From positions 1 through 64,000 of the forward strand of contig NZ_JAIOAP010000017.1 of assembly GCF_021190915.1 (NCBI RefSeq): 64,000 bases of DNA, in the 5' to 3' direction. A model generated the notes under the pieces. It was not told the origin of the DNA. It ran no database searches and saw only the letters and a program-made list of their open reading frames with translations. The translations under genes were made by a program, and so were the position numbers. Below are positions 34,773 through 44,118 of the stretch, piece after piece (position 1 is the first letter of the stretch; every line of letters begins with the position of its first letter). This DNA comes from Cohnella silvisoli (GTDB lineage Bacteria; Bacillota; Bacilli; Paenibacillales; Paenibacillaceae).

Positions 34773-36716
34773 TTAAACAAAGGGGTGCGGATAAGGATTT
34801 AATTGCTGCGGCGTCAACAAGTTCTTCGTGTAACCGAGTTTTACCGGTACCTTTAACACTCTCTCTAATCCCGTCAAACGGAGAAGGTGATGTCCGAAAG
34901 ACATGGGCAACATCCCCGGGATCAGAACTTTTACGCAATATAGACCGTTTCGTAAAGTTTCAGGCGCTGTCTGGTTTATCACAATAACGTCAAGACTCAA
35001 TCGGCGAAATTGTTGAAGGATATCTTGCAACTCATCCGTCAGATCATCGTGAAGAACCCTTGGTCTAAACTCCTCCTCGAATGTTCTGAGCGGACGATTC
35101 TGATCCAATAGAAAATGTAGTCGGTTCTCCGCTTCAGGCAAGCTGTACAACAAGGAGTGATCCTCCATCCGTCTTATCAGATAAGGATCATCCAACATTC
35201 GGCGGTATTCATCCCTGTTCTCCTTCAACATTTCGCCAAGGAATATCATATTGCCCGCCACTTCTAGAATCGCGCTCTTCGCGGCCGCTACCGGATCCAG
35301 GTGAGCTCCTCCAGCACAAATGAGATTCGCTCCTGTTGTCCCCTTGTTTTTGGCTATCGCCAAAATGCTTGGAATACCATTCTCCATCGTCGTGTTAAAC
35401 AGATATAAATCATACCCTGCTATAGCCTGCAAACGGTCTATCATGAGCTGCAATTGTTTGTCGTTGGAGGAATAAGGATCAAGTTGGGGGACGGAAAGCT
35501 GAGCATACCAGGTCAATAGGAACGAATCGCGCTCGACCACTTCCATGATGCCGTAGAAAATCGCTTCCTCCAAACTCCCCCCCAATGCGCATCCGTTCGA
35601 GCCTTCCATGACAAAGCCGTCACCGAATCCTGTGCTATAATAAGCGAGCTGCTCAGGCACCAGAATAGGACTCTCTTGCATAAATGAATATCCCCATACC
35701 CAGTTCATCGAAAGGTTAGGATCAAAGGGTTTGAACGGGAAGTCAGCTAGCGCATACTGATCTGCCGAATACACTCCCGCCTCCACAGGGTTGAGTGCTC
35801 GGTCAGACAAGTTACGGAAAGAATCATGAACGACGGTTCTTTTGCCGCGCGGAGAGATTCCGCAATAACGCTCCAAGCCTTCCAGAATGGCAGTTTGTTC
35901 ACTTTGTGCATACGAATGAGAGCGGCCTGCCGAAGATTCACTCCCCAACACCGATGGCAAATTCACACTTACATTGGAAAATGGCGATAACAAATCCGAT
36001 CGTTTTTTGTTAAATAAACCCGTTCGTTCGTCCAAATAGTCTTTGACCAATAATTTCCCAATGTCATCCAACGGCTTGCAACGATAAGTTTCTTTATTGA
36101 TTTTAGGGCTTGGCTGCAACGAAATTGTCGCATTTTCCGGGATATCGATGGGCGCGTCTCCGCAAATTGGGCACAAAGGGTCTGGCAAAAACGCGTGAAG
36201 CGAACTCTTCAACGTTTTTAAATCGACGAAATACACCCTCCCTTCCGTCTGAGCGGGTTTGCCTTGAATCATTTTCTGCGCTTCCGCAGCGATTAAGCAG
36301 CTAGTCTGTACAACCCCGAACCACGAGGTTGAATCATCACGCGGAATTGCACCGTGCAACACTAGATTCATTTGCAATTCAAGACTATTCTCGCGGTCAT
36401 TTCCCGCCGTAAAAATCCTTACATCCGCACATTGGGAACAGCCCGGCTTCCCCGGTTGAACGAACGGTCCGACCACGCCCTCGTCATGTAATATAAAGCC
36501 TCTCAACCAAGGAATACCAGCTTGCTGCAGCACTTTTTCAGCCATTTCATAATCGGATGGCCGCCATTCATCGTTTAGCACCAAGATCAATTTCGCCGAG
36601 TCTGGGACACTATGCATGAAATCAATCTGTCGATGGACTTTGTACTGTTCGGATAACAGATTACTGACATGGTGCGCTAACAGTCCTTTGCCGACAATCG
36701 CAACGACATCATTCAC
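34773..36716 (-). CDS. TOMM cyclodehydratase, YcaO with leader-binding domain (SagD-like)
   Basis: 647 residues from GTG 36716, which overlaps the upstream stop as GTGA and lies ten bases behind GGAGG. The first 220 residues form an E1-like precursor-binding part with zinc ligands CSQC and CPIC. The rest is a YcaO domain (FSNVSVNLPSVLGSESSAGRSHSY; EGLERYC; SLEEAIFYGIMEVVERD) that uses ATP to turn Cys, Ser or Thr of a peptide into azolines. The C-terminus PYPHPFV has the proline-rich PxPxP end needed for activity. Partner of the gene at 36713-38353. No precursor peptide or dehydrogenase is visible nearby. Confidence 0.88.
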   Translation of the reverse strand: MNDVVAIVGKGLLAHHVSNLLSEQYKVHRQIDFMHSVPDSAKLILVLNDEWRPSDYEMAEKVLQQAGIPWLRGFILHDEGVVGPFVQPGKPGCSQCADVRIFTAGNDRENSLELQMNLVLHGAIPRDDSTSWFGVVQTSCLIAAEAQKMIQGKPAQTEGRVYFVDLKTLKSSLHAFLPDPLCPICGDAPIDIPENATISLQPSPKINKETYRCKPLDDIGKLLVKDYLDERTGLFNKKRSDLLSPFSNVSVNLPSVLGSESSAGRSHSYAQSEQTAILEGLERYCGISPRGKRTVVHDSFRNLSDRALNPVEAGVYSADQYALADFPFKPFDPNLSMNWVWGYSFMQESPILVPEQLAYYSTGFGDGFVMEGSNGCALGGSLEEAIFYGIMEVVERDSFLLTWYAQLSVPQLDPYSSNDKQLQLMIDRLQAIAGYDLYLFNTTMENGIPSILAIAKNKGTTGANLICAGGAHLDPVAAAKSAILEVAGNMIFLGEMLKENRDEYRRMLDDPYLIRRMEDHSLLYSLPEAENRLHFLLDQNRPLRTFEEEFRPRVLHDDLTDELQDILQQFRRLSLDVIVINQTAPETLRNGLYCVKVLIPGMLPMSFGHHLLRLTGLERVLKVPVKLGYTKNLLTPQQLNPYPHPFV

Positions 36717-38353
36717 CTGGATGCTTCCTCCTTTCCAAGCATGACGCAAAACAACCCTCCGAGATGTTCATTCAATAAGGGCTCTGCCATCATTTCTAAG
36801 ACAATTAGTCGCGTTTGGTTACGTTTCAAAACCGGCAAGGCATATTGTATCCACTCCGCATGTGCCGTATCTTCGACTGCTTTAATTTCTAGGTTTGTCA
36901 AAATGGCTTCTTCCGGATCTAGGCTTGGAATCTCTACGCCTTGCAACGTGACGATTGCTGTTCGATTTTGTGCCTTCAGAAGTGCCTGTTCAAGCGTTAT
37001 TCTAAGCGCTAATGTCCTATTCAAGCCCACACAGCCGTACCAACAATCGCCATTACCGATCCATACGACGGGAAAGCCGAGTACATCATCCCCCAATCCG
37101 ATCGTCGGTGTGCCTTGCATGGTGGTCAATGCTTGTAAATAATAGCGGCAGCGCGTATCCTCGACATGACTAATCTGTACACCTTGGACCGTAGGCTTCC
37201 GGTAAGCAGTTTGCTTTCTTAATTGTTGCGTTAAACACTTCTGCAACCCGCGATATACGGCTTCCTCGACCGTTTCCCCCGCTCCAATTTCGTGGAATTG
37301 GGTACCTAATAAATGACTTATTCTTGTTAAGTAGGCTTCTATTCCGGCTAACCCGGCTTCCTTACGAGCCTCAATATGCGTCAGGCCCGCACGTATAATA
37401 ACCGGAAGCAATTCAGCAGGCCCTTCCGATAGCGGGTCAACCGCCTGGACTCGGCATTGTGCAAGCGGAAGCTGTTTCAGGTCCCCCTCATCCCAAAGAT
37501 GTAAAATCCCTGATTGCGGCGATGTTAACCGATTAATAAACGACAGGAATTTGTTTGGATCACTATTGCTGCCCCTGCCGCTTACGAGCAGTTGATCTAA
37601 ATTTTGAACCTGTTCCGTTGTGATTCCTTTGGTTATGAGCGGATGGGGCAAGAACGAATGATAGCTTCCCTCGAGCGTGTGTAAATCCAGCATAAAAAAT
37701 TTATTTTCCAATTCCGGCTTCGCTGCTCGCGTAATCGTTCTAAACATGTCAAATACGATGATATTGGCAAGCATTGGTGCTGCTGCTGAACGAAATATAG
37801 GAATCATTGGATCATTACGAATAGCGGAATGATGCACACGCCTCCACGCAGATTCCCAACACCCCTCAGAATCCGGACTCACCAACGGTCCTGCAAAGCC
37901 TGTTTGCCCATGGCACATGGCGATGAGGAGTGATTTCTTTTCTGCTATACAGGCCGTATGAATAGCTTGGATTTCTTCTAACTTCGTCTGCTTACTCATA
38001 TACAAAATCCAATCAAACGGCTGGATCCCCTCTTTCCAAGCACTTACAGTCCTTTCGGACATAACCGAATGTTGTAATTCAGCTTTTGGGTCAGCATTCT
38101 TTGCATTTTCGGCCAGACTTAATAACAAACGCCTATCGGTCGGTTCTGAGTCTGTAATAATCACATGGACTTTCGACAATCCGGATTCGAACAATGCCGC
38201 AACTAACGAGACCAAAAAAGAACCTGCTCCGACAGCTAATACTTTGCTTTCTTTGTAGGACTGAAAGAGTGAAACCCCTAACTTCCCACAACTGTCCAAA
38301 AACTTAATTTGTAAATCGTATCTTTCGACAATATTATCCGGTACGTTGGCCAT
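36713..38353 (-). CDS. ThiF-like thiazole-bacteriocin maturation protein
   Basis: 546 residues. The nucleotide-binding-like core VLAVGAGSFLVSLVAALFESGLSKVHVI (about 39-66) is that of E1/ThiF proteins but lacks the catalytic Cys pattern. This matches the family described as putative thiazole-containing bacteriocin maturation protein (ocin ThiF-like) next to heterocycloanthracin-type genes in Bacillus. It is translationally coupled to the YcaO gene. Its likely role is to recognise or deliver the precursor peptide. Confidence 0.8.
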   Translation of the reverse strand: MANVPDNIVERYDLQIKFLDSCGKLGVSLFQSYKESKVLAVGAGSFLVSLVAALFESGLSKVHVIITDSEPTDRRLLLSLAENAKNADPKAELQHSVMSERTVSAWKEGIQPFDWILYMSKQTKLEEIQAIHTACIAEKKSLLIAMCHGQTGFAGPLVSPDSEGCWESAWRRVHHSAIRNDPMIPIFRSAAAPMLANIIVFDMFRTITRAAKPELENKFFMLDLHTLEGSYHSFLPHPLITKGITTEQVQNLDQLLVSGRGSNSDPNKFLSFINRLTSPQSGILHLWDEGDLKQLPLAQCRVQAVDPLSEGPAELLPVIIRAGLTHIEARKEAGLAGIEAYLTRISHLLGTQFHEIGAGETVEEAVYRGLQKCLTQQLRKQTAYRKPTVQGVQISHVEDTRCRYYLQALTTMQGTPTIGLGDDVLGFPVVWIGNGDCWYGCVGLNRTLALRITLEQALLKAQNRTAIVTLQGVEIPSLDPEEAILTNLEIKAVEDTAHAEWIQYALPVLKRNQTRLIVLEMMAEPLLNEHLGGLFCVMLGKEEASR

Positions 38354-38536
38354 AAGAATTTCATTTCCTCCCCCAATGGAAAATAGACGATAGCCCGCTT
38401 ATCGAAATAAGGTATGGCTTTGCCCGTTAATTGGTGTATTTACTTCTCTATATGATGGGGATTTGATGGTTAAACGTACAAGCAGCACGTAATCTCCAGA
38501 ATAAGTTGTAGAACAATTATAGGAAAGGAGACCTCC

Positions 38537-38977
38537 ATGAACAGATATCATAAAGGGATAAGTGATCAGGCAAGGCAGATGATAGGTTATCCTGTTTGCG
38601 TGGTGTTAAAAAACGGGAGCTTCTATGTCGGATGTATAACGGGCATCGAGAAGGGACAATTGATTCTCTCCGGGAAAAAGGGGCACGGAAGATTAAGGAG
38701 CTCTTCCATACTCCGAGCGAAAAAAGCAAAAATATCCGGATTATTTCCGGCTCTCGGCTTGCCGGGCAACAATGTCGGGGGGATGGGCCCCTCCCTTTTC
38801 TCTCCCGCTGGAGCCCCAGTTCCGAATGGCGGCGGCGCAGGTATTCTGGGAGGACTAGGCGGTTTAGGCGGTTTAGGCGGAATTATGGGCTTTGTAACAA
38901 AAGCATGGCCGGCGGTCCGTATGGGCATGGGAATGGTTAAGACAATAATGCCTTTATTTGGTGGATTAAAAGGTTAG
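38537..38977 (+). CDS. Sm-like domain protein with Gly-rich tail, divergent from TOMM genes
   Basis: 146 residues from ATG 38537 behind AAAGGAG. Residues 10-55 (ARQMIGYPVCVVLKNGSFYVGCITGIEKGQLILSG) look like a small beta-barrel of the Sm/LSm kind. A basic stretch follows, then a Gly/Pro/Leu-rich tail with three GGLGGL-type repeats and a hydrophobic amphipathic end (KAWPAVRMGMGMVKTIMPLFGGL). The tail holds no Cys, so it is a poor TOMM substrate by usual rules, though its position across the promoter gap from the maturation genes is suggestive. Not recognised with certainty. Confidence 0.6.
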   Translation: MNRYHKGISDQARQMIGYPVCVVLKNGSFYVGCITGIEKGQLILSGKKGHGRLRSSSILRAKKAKISGLFPALGLPGNNVGGMGPSLFSPAGAPVPNGGGAGILGGLGGLGGLGGIMGFVTKAWPAVRMGMGMVKTIMPLFGGLKG

Positions 38978-39012
38978 AACCGATTAGTCGATAAAATAGC
39001 TCACCCCCACGA

Positions 39013-39048
39013 AAAGAACCTTTCCATATGTATCGGAAAGGTTCTTTT
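39013..39048. terminator. Bidirectional terminator
   Basis: AAAGAACCTTTCC and GGAAAGGTTCTTT form a 13-bp perfect stem between the convergent Sm-like gene and the small membrane gene. It has TTTTCC on the plus side and TTTTCG on the minus side. Confidence 0.85.
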
Positions 39049-39065
39049 CCTTACCCTTGATTTTA

Positions 39066-39350
39066 CTAGGAGAAATTCAGAAATGAAACCGGAAGTCCAA
39101 TTCCGAGCACCCATACCATAGGAATCAAATTGACGATAATGGCAGCGCGCTTGCGATGCTTGCGAAGTTTCCAAGCAAAGATGGAACAGAGGATGACCGC
39201 AATCGGATACACACCTATTCCGACAACAAGTGCTACGGCATACCAACTGAATCCTTGATCGAAGCCCATAAACGAGATTCCCCAAATGAATACCCATGGA
39301 ATCACGCAAAGCAAATAAATAACTTGACTGATTACTAGAAACTTTTTCAT
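39066..39350 (-). CDS. Small three-helix membrane protein (hypothetical)
   Basis: 94 residues from ATG 39350 behind AGGGGG; the frame extends further upstream but without a ribosome site. Three membrane segments (FLVISQVIYLLCVIPWVFIWG; WYAVALVVGIGVYPIAVILCSIFAW; AAIIVNLIPMVWVLGIGLPVSFL) with a basic loop KLRKHRKR. No known family seen. It stands alone. Confidence 0.6.
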   Translation of the reverse strand: MKKFLVISQVIYLLCVIPWVFIWGISFMGFDQGFSWYAVALVVGIGVYPIAVILCSIFAWKLRKHRKRAAIIVNLIPMVWVLGIGLPVSFLNFS

Positions 39351-39545
39351 CTTGAATTCCCCCTGTGTTCTCCGTTCGGTTATGCGCTGTGAGTACATCT
39401 GAACTATATTTTACAGTAACAATATGCATACAGACTGAAAAGATAGCGCTTCATGTAAGGTTTGTGCATAAAAAACGACTTTTCCATAGTCGGAAAAGCC
39501 GCACATCGTGCAAGCGTTACAGCACACCTAATACAGTAACCCTTA

Positions 39546-41486
39546 TTAAGTCGACGGAATACCGGCTCTTTCCGCATTTGCAACCGCTAAGCATTTCATA
39601 ATAATCTCGTACACGACCGCACTCTTCAGAGGTTTGCTGATATATTCATTCATGCCTGCTTCCATGTACCTCTCCTTGTCGCCGATCAACGCATTGGCCG
39701 TTACGGCTACGATATAGGGACGTTCATCCGGAGCGGTCAACTGGATAATCCGCTTCGTAGCTTCCAAGCCGTTCATGATCGGCATCTGAATATCCATGAA
39801 GACGATATCGTAACGACTTCGAATGATCGCCTCAAGTGCTTCTTCTCCATTCCTGACCGCGGTTGGCCGGTAACCCAACTTCTCGATCATGCGGATCAGT
39901 ACCTTCTGATTGACTTCGTTGTCTTCCGCGACGAGAATGCTCAAAGCTCCCGAACAGGGTTCCACCAATGGATACGTCGAGTCCAACGACAGGAGTTCGT
40001 TCGGATTTTGCACCCGTAGAAGTACGTTGAATTCGAAAGTAGAGCCCGTGCCTATGGTGGGTACAAACCGAATTTCTCCATCCATGAGCGTAACAAGCTT
40101 CTTGGTGATCGCGAGACCCAACCCCGTCCCTTCCGCCTGGCGAACCATGAAATGATCGACCTGATAGAAAGGTTCAAACAAATGTACGACTTTGTCTTTC
40201 GGAACGCCGATTCCCGTATCCTTGATCGTGAATTGGATACGGATTTTGTCCCCCTCTACTCCCGCACGGTCAACGGAGATGGAAATGCTTCCGGCTTGGG
40301 TGAATTTGATGGCATTGCTTATTAAATTGATGAGAATTTGTTTTAATTTAACCGAATCCCCTATCAATGATTGCGGGACTCCCGGAGTCATGGAAACGTT
40401 AATATCCAAGTTTTTCTTCAAGGCTTTCGGCATAAGCGTGTCCAATGTATCGGCGATCGCGTGGCCGATTTCAAACGGTTCATCCAAGAGATCGGTATTC
40501 CCCGATTCCACCTTGGAGAAGTCCAGGATATCGTTAATAATGGCGAGCAATGTATCTCCGCTTTTCTTGATAATGGACACGAATTCCTGCTGTTCCGCAT
40601 CCAAGCTCGTATCCCTAAGCAAGTCCGTCATGCCGATTACGCCGTTCATCGGGGTGCGAATTTCGTGACTCATCATGGCCAGGAATTCGCTCTTCACTTC
40701 GTTGGCTTTCTCCGCCGCTTCTTTATCGATGAGCAGCTTTTTCTGCTCGGTAATGTCTTTGGCCAAGAGATAGAAACCGATGTTCCTTTTGTTGACGATA
40801 ATGGGAGCAATTGTTACGAGAACTTCCACGCTATTGCCGTCGTTGTGGAAAATATGGTCGATCGTGCTCTCGATTTCCAAGTACTGCTCGTTATCCGCCA
40901 GTATTCGCTCCATGTTGTGCTCTCCGATAACGTTGGCGATGCTCGTGCCGATCATATCCGCGACCCTTCGCCCCAACAGTCGCTCAGCCATGGCATTCGC
41001 GTTCATGATAAATCCTGAGAGATCGAAAGAAATGATAGCGTCATGGTTGTATTTTTTGAGAGAAGTATAACGTTCCACCGTTTCCTGAAGCCTCTGTTCC
41101 GCCATCTTGTTTTCCGTTATATCGATAATCTGTATGATAAAATACAAGGGATTTCCGTTCTTGTCATCCCTAACGAGCGAACGATGGGATGAAGTCCAGA
41201 TGATGCTGCCTTCCTTATGTATATACCGTTTTTCCATGACAAAATGGGATGATGAACCATTCAACAAACGATCGTACTCTTCATCGTTGCTCTTATAATC
41301 ATCGGGATGCGTGATCTCTTTTTCGATGAGCTTCGTCATTTCTTCTTGTTCATAGCCCAAAATACGGCAAACAGCCGGATTTACGCTTATCAGCTTGCGC
41401 TCTAATGAATAAAGAGCGATACCGATAGGCGTACAATTGAATATGTGTTCGAACAACGCTTGCGTATTAAATTGCGCATCCTTCAT
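39546..41486 (-). CDS. Hybrid sensor histidine kinase with two PAS domains and receiver
   Basis: 646 residues, cytoplasmic (no membrane helix). Two PAS domains (about 10-125 and 140-250), HisKA with phospho-His in MMSHEIRTPMNG (about 273-284), ATP-binding N-box SNAIKFT and G-boxes DTGIGVP and GTGLGLA, then a receiver domain (about 515-635) with phospho-Asp in IVFMDIQMP. There is no output domain, so it must pass the phosphate on, as in Spo0F-type or phosphorelay systems. No partner is next to it. Sporulation kinases would be one option. Confidence 0.92.
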   Translation of the reverse strand: MKDAQFNTQALFEHIFNCTPIGIALYSLERKLISVNPAVCRILGYEQEEMTKLIEKEITHPDDYKSNDEEYDRLLNGSSSHFVMEKRYIHKEGSIIWTSSHRSLVRDDKNGNPLYFIIQIIDITENKMAEQRLQETVERYTSLKKYNHDAIISFDLSGFIMNANAMAERLLGRRVADMIGTSIANVIGEHNMERILADNEQYLEIESTIDHIFHNDGNSVEVLVTIAPIIVNKRNIGFYLLAKDITEQKKLLIDKEAAEKANEVKSEFLAMMSHEIRTPMNGVIGMTDLLRDTSLDAEQQEFVSIIKKSGDTLLAIINDILDFSKVESGNTDLLDEPFEIGHAIADTLDTLMPKALKKNLDINVSMTPGVPQSLIGDSVKLKQILINLISNAIKFTQAGSISISVDRAGVEGDKIRIQFTIKDTGIGVPKDKVVHLFEPFYQVDHFMVRQAEGTGLGLAITKKLVTLMDGEIRFVPTIGTGSTFEFNVLLRVQNPNELLSLDSTYPLVEPCSGALSILVAEDNEVNQKVLIRMIEKLGYRPTAVRNGEEALEAIIRSRYDIVFMDIQMPIMNGLEATKRIIQLTAPDERPYIVAVTANALIGDKERYMEAGMNEYISKPLKSAVVYEIIMKCLAVANAERAGIPST

Positions 41487-41653
41487 ATCCCCAATACCCC
41501 TCCTTTACCGATATGTTGACATTATACAATATCCTGCTTATTCGCCACTCTTCTATTTATTAACCACTTCTTCTCTTTTATCTTCACCCTTCGCACCGAT
41601 GCGTTCCAACTTAGTCAACGGGGCGGGGACGGACGGTTCGGCATGACGGACAA

Positions 41654-41676
41654 AGCCCGCTCAAATTGAGCGGGCT
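41654..41676 (-). terminator. Terminator hairpin
   Basis: AGCCCGCTCAA (41654-41664) and TTGAGCGGGCT (41666-41676) form a perfect 11-bp palindromic stem, with TTTG on the minus side. It separates the histidine kinase from the remnant at 41717-41902. Confidence 0.75.
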
Positions 41677-41716
41677 CTTGTCATCGTTCTCAGGACCTGA
41701 ATTTCGAGAATGCCGA

Positions 41717-41902
41717 TTAAGAGCGGCTTGTCTGCAATTCTAATCTTTTAGCTTTTTCTTTTATATACTCGGCAGTACGAACGAAATCCATCTCCCTCCA
41801 TGATTGGAGCAGCTTAAGGTGAAGTCTACCACAAACATCAGTAACAGCAACACCACGTGAACCAATTGCATATGTATAACCGAAAATAACATTGTGGCGC
41901 AC
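41717..41902 (-). pseudogene. Gene remnant (unknown)
   Basis: 61 codons from GTG 41902 (RHNVIFGYTYAIGSRGVAV, then TDVCGRLHLKLLQSWREMDFV, ending LELQTSRS). The amphipathic C-terminal half looks like a real protein tail. There is no ribosome site, and the start touches the T-run of the terminator at 41911-41929. Probably a 5'-truncated fragment. Family not recognised. Confidence 0.25.
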
Positions 41903-41910
41903 ATAAAAAA

Positions 41911-41929
41911 GCAGCCCGCTTTAGGCTGC
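41911..41929 (-). terminator. Terminator hairpin
   Basis: GCAGCC (41911-41916) and GGCTGC (41924-41929), with a six-T run on the minus strand, after the frameshifted gene at 41972-42591. Confidence 0.75.
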
Positions 41930-41971
41930 GTTATCAAAAAATGAGTCAATGTTAGCAAGATTTCTTTTTCC

Positions 41972-42591
41972 TTATTTCTTCCGAGAGAGCTTCTGCACAG
42001 TCTTTTTCGTGATCAAAGGAGCGGTCTTCTGAGCAATCCTTTGGCGTGCTCTGAAGGCACCCGTAGGCCTTTGAGTGAACCGCATGGATGCGGTTCTTCT
42101 GCAATCTTCGAAGCCGCCGCCGAATACTCTGCAGCGGAAAGTTACGGTCACGGTCAAATCCAATGTTCCTGTTCCGCTGACGACCAGTGTGTTATTCCCG
42201 ATTTTTCGGGTATCCCCTACTACTTGAAGATTGCCGGAAAGCGGTACGGCCGTCCAATCATAAATAATATCGCTGTCAAATCCTCTGCATAACCCGCTGC
42301 ACCTTAGATCGGCATCCGCCCGATATACGGCGCTCACCCCTGCTAAGGTTTGCGTGATTCTTCGAATGTTCGAATCGCTGCATGAACATAATAATCCGAC
42401 TCTTCTCCTTTTTTTACATCTGCATCGCTTGCGGCAGCTGCATACCATACTTGTCCACCATACCTTTCCTTGGTTTTCTTTAATTTATTCCAAGGAACGC
42501 AATCCGGTATGGGGTATTGGACAAGCGAAACAGCCTTATTTTGCAGCTGCTGTAACGTAGGAAAACCAACGATGCAAGATGCGGAGGACAA
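41972..42591 (-). pseudogene. Frameshifted hypothetical gene
   Basis: Two overlapping minus-strand frames look like halves of one protein. The first (42343-42591) reads SSASCIVGFPTLQQLQNKAV, then SLVQYPIPDCVPWNKLKKTK, ending FEESRKP. The second (useful from about 42345 down to 41972) reads LAGVSAVYRADADLRCSGLC, then GFDSDIIYDWTAVPLSGNLQ, and a basic tail. Both have even, protein-like composition; the N-terminal part of the second frame (Cys/Arg-rich) is a shadow. No ribosome site precedes the first part, and a terminator at 42605-42623 lies just upstream, so the gene is probably dead. Family unknown. Confidence 0.4.
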
Positions 42592-42604
42592 TATATAAGA
42601 AAAA

Positions 42605-42623
42605 CCGGAGACTTTGCCTCCGG
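42605..42623 (-). terminator. Terminator of the SRPBCC gene
   Basis: CCGGAG (42605-42610) and CTCCGG (42618-42623) form a stem followed on the minus strand by TTTTTC. Confidence 0.75.
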
Positions 42624-42695
42624 CCCTATACTATTGGCGGATATCCGTAAGTAAAACGGATTCTCCGTCCTATGGCTACGCACCCGTTAAGGCGA

Positions 42696-43157
42696 TTAAC
42701 GTTTAACGTGGGCGTAAGGAGCCTTATCCGATACGAGATTCAAGATGATTCCGTGCTCAAGAAGCGCCTTTAGCCCGCAGAGAACAATCGTAAATCCTTC
42801 CGTTGAATCTATGGCTTGCTTTACGATGTGATCCCCATCTCCCTCGAACCCGGTGTTCGTAATCGTGACGAAAGTTTCGTTCTCGGTCCGAGAAGTAAAA
42901 ATCCACTCGACCGTGGTACCAAATTCGATAAGGATTCGCCTGTTTTCCTCGATTTCTTTTACATCAACGTCTGCGGAAGCACCGTACATTTCCCATTCCC
43001 ACTGGACACGTTTTCCCGCTTCTAATCTTCCGCTGCTTTTGGTGAACCAAAATCTTGAAGTAATCGCAGGGTCGATAAATGCCTCAAACACCTCTTTAAC
43101 CGGCTTTCTAATAAGCATTTCTGCCTTTGCTATCGGTACATGATTCAGGGTTGCCAT
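42696..43157 (-). CDS. SRPBCC / AHSA1-like domain protein
   Basis: 153 residues. The START-like fold of Aha1-type small proteins is shown by PVKEVFEAFIDPAITSRFWF (about 19-38), GKRVQWEWEMYGASADVDV and the C-terminal helix STEGFTIVLCGLKALLEHG. Such proteins bind hydrophobic ligands in a central cavity; the ligand is unknown. ATG 43157 follows AGGAG. Single gene with its own terminator. Confidence 0.87.
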   Translation of the reverse strand: MATLNHVPIAKAEMLIRKPVKEVFEAFIDPAITSRFWFTKSSGRLEAGKRVQWEWEMYGASADVDVKEIEENRRILIEFGTTVEWIFTSRTENETFVTITNTGFEGDGDHIVKQAIDSTEGFTIVLCGLKALLEHGIILNLVSDKAPYAHVKR

Positions 43158-43255
43158 CTTGATTTCTCCTTTCTTCGCGCTTGGTTCCTTATATCATAAC
43201 ATAGTCGTTTCTTCCTCAACCCTAGAGATAGCGCACACGCTGGGCGCAAATAAAA

Positions 43256-43276
43256 AGCCCGCGGTTTACGCGGACT
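43256..43276 (-). terminator. Terminator of the FusB-like gene
   Basis: AGCCCGCG (43256-43263) and CGCGGACT (43269-43276) with a five-T run on the minus side. Nearly identical to the hairpin at 7737-7757. Confidence 0.8.
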
Positions 43277-43330
43277 TCGTTCAGACTTTTTTTTAATTAC
43301 CGACATCGGATTGCTCTCCTGTTGTGTACT

Positions 43331-43984
43331 CTATCCTAAGACTGTGTGGATGAATTTCTCTAATGCTTCAACATCCGTCATGTTCTTATTGCATTCGTGA
43401 CCATTCAAACACAAATAGTTGCCAAACGCTTTATAGTAATCAGGCGAAGAATTGGCCGACCTTTTTTTGGATACCGCCGAGAAAAGAGCGAGCTCTTCGT
43501 ATCTGTTGCATAAAAAGCAATAGCTTTTCTTATTGGTAGGAGTATATCTGCCTTCGATGCCGACAAACTGCCCGTTTAAATGATACACGATGAACAATTT
43601 ATTCGATGCGATATCGATCCAGTTCAGATAGGTAGCATAACGATAGTCGATAGATAATAAATCAGGAATCTTCAGCTTCTTATTCTTGGGGAATAGTTTC
43701 TGAATCTGATCCTTGGTTACTCGCGGAAATTTGGCCAAGTACGGCTCAAGCGAACCGAGATATTTGTGAAAATCAGTTGTTGACTCCAGCGCTGAAATAG
43801 CTCCCAACAGCTGTTTCTGATCGTCCGTAATGTCCGGGAACATTTCTATTATTTTCGCTTCCGTGCCGGATCTTACCGATTCCACTACTTTCCGGTCGGC
43901 AACGGTTCTGAGAGCTTGCAGCAGTATATCTGCCTGTCTCTTAATAAAGTTATAGTGATGGTTTCTAATAAATGGTATAACCAT
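43331..43984 (-). CDS. FusB/FusC-family EF-G-binding protein
   Basis: 217 residues. The N-terminal helical bundle (residues about 1-85, IRNHHYNFIKRQADILLQAL) binds elongation factor G; the C-terminal domain holds a zinc site with CFLCNR (about 155-160) and CLNGHECNKNM (about 190-200). FusB-type proteins free EF-G from stalled ribosomes and so give fusidic acid resistance; chromosomal homologues in Bacilli often have unclear physiological roles. It starts at ATG 43984. The ribosome site is buried in the leader stem at 43994-44025. Confidence 0.88.
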   Translation of the reverse strand: MVIPFIRNHHYNFIKRQADILLQALRTVADRKVVESVRSGTEAKIIEMFPDITDDQKQLLGAISALESTTDFHKYLGSLEPYLAKFPRVTKDQIQKLFPKNKKLKIPDLLSIDYRYATYLNWIDIASNKLFIVYHLNGQFVGIEGRYTPTNKKSYCFLCNRYEELALFSAVSKKRSANSSPDYYKAFGNYLCLNGHECNKNMTDVEALEKFIHTVLG

Positions 43985-43993
43985 TGTGGTTCA

Positions 43994-44118
43994 GCCCCTT
44001 ATTTGTAGTCTTGAAAATAAGGCGCAAAGCCAAGTATTAGAAACGATATCCAATGGGGGCGATAGGGTTAATCATGATCGCGCCTCACGCAAAGTATCGC
44101 CTCTATACCAGGCTTTGC
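43994..44118 (-). promoter_or_regulatory. Translational attenuator of the FusB-like gene
   Basis: On the minus strand a stem of 10 matched pairs in 11 (43994-44004 with 44015-44025, 10-base loop) hides the AAGGGG ribosome site. Upstream, GCAAAG inside the leader frame (44113-44118 region) can pair either with CTTTGC at 44089-44094 or with GGCTTTGC at 44024-44031. The latter choice disrupts the ribosome-site stem. A ribosome stalled on the leader peptide would set which pairing forms. This is the known scheme for inducible resistance genes, including plasmid fusB. Confidence 0.7.

Noticed and set aside
38537..38977. Classical TOMM precursor peptide
   Set aside because: No Cys and almost no Ser/Thr in the tail, and 146 residues is long for a precursor; kept only as a suggestive neighbour.
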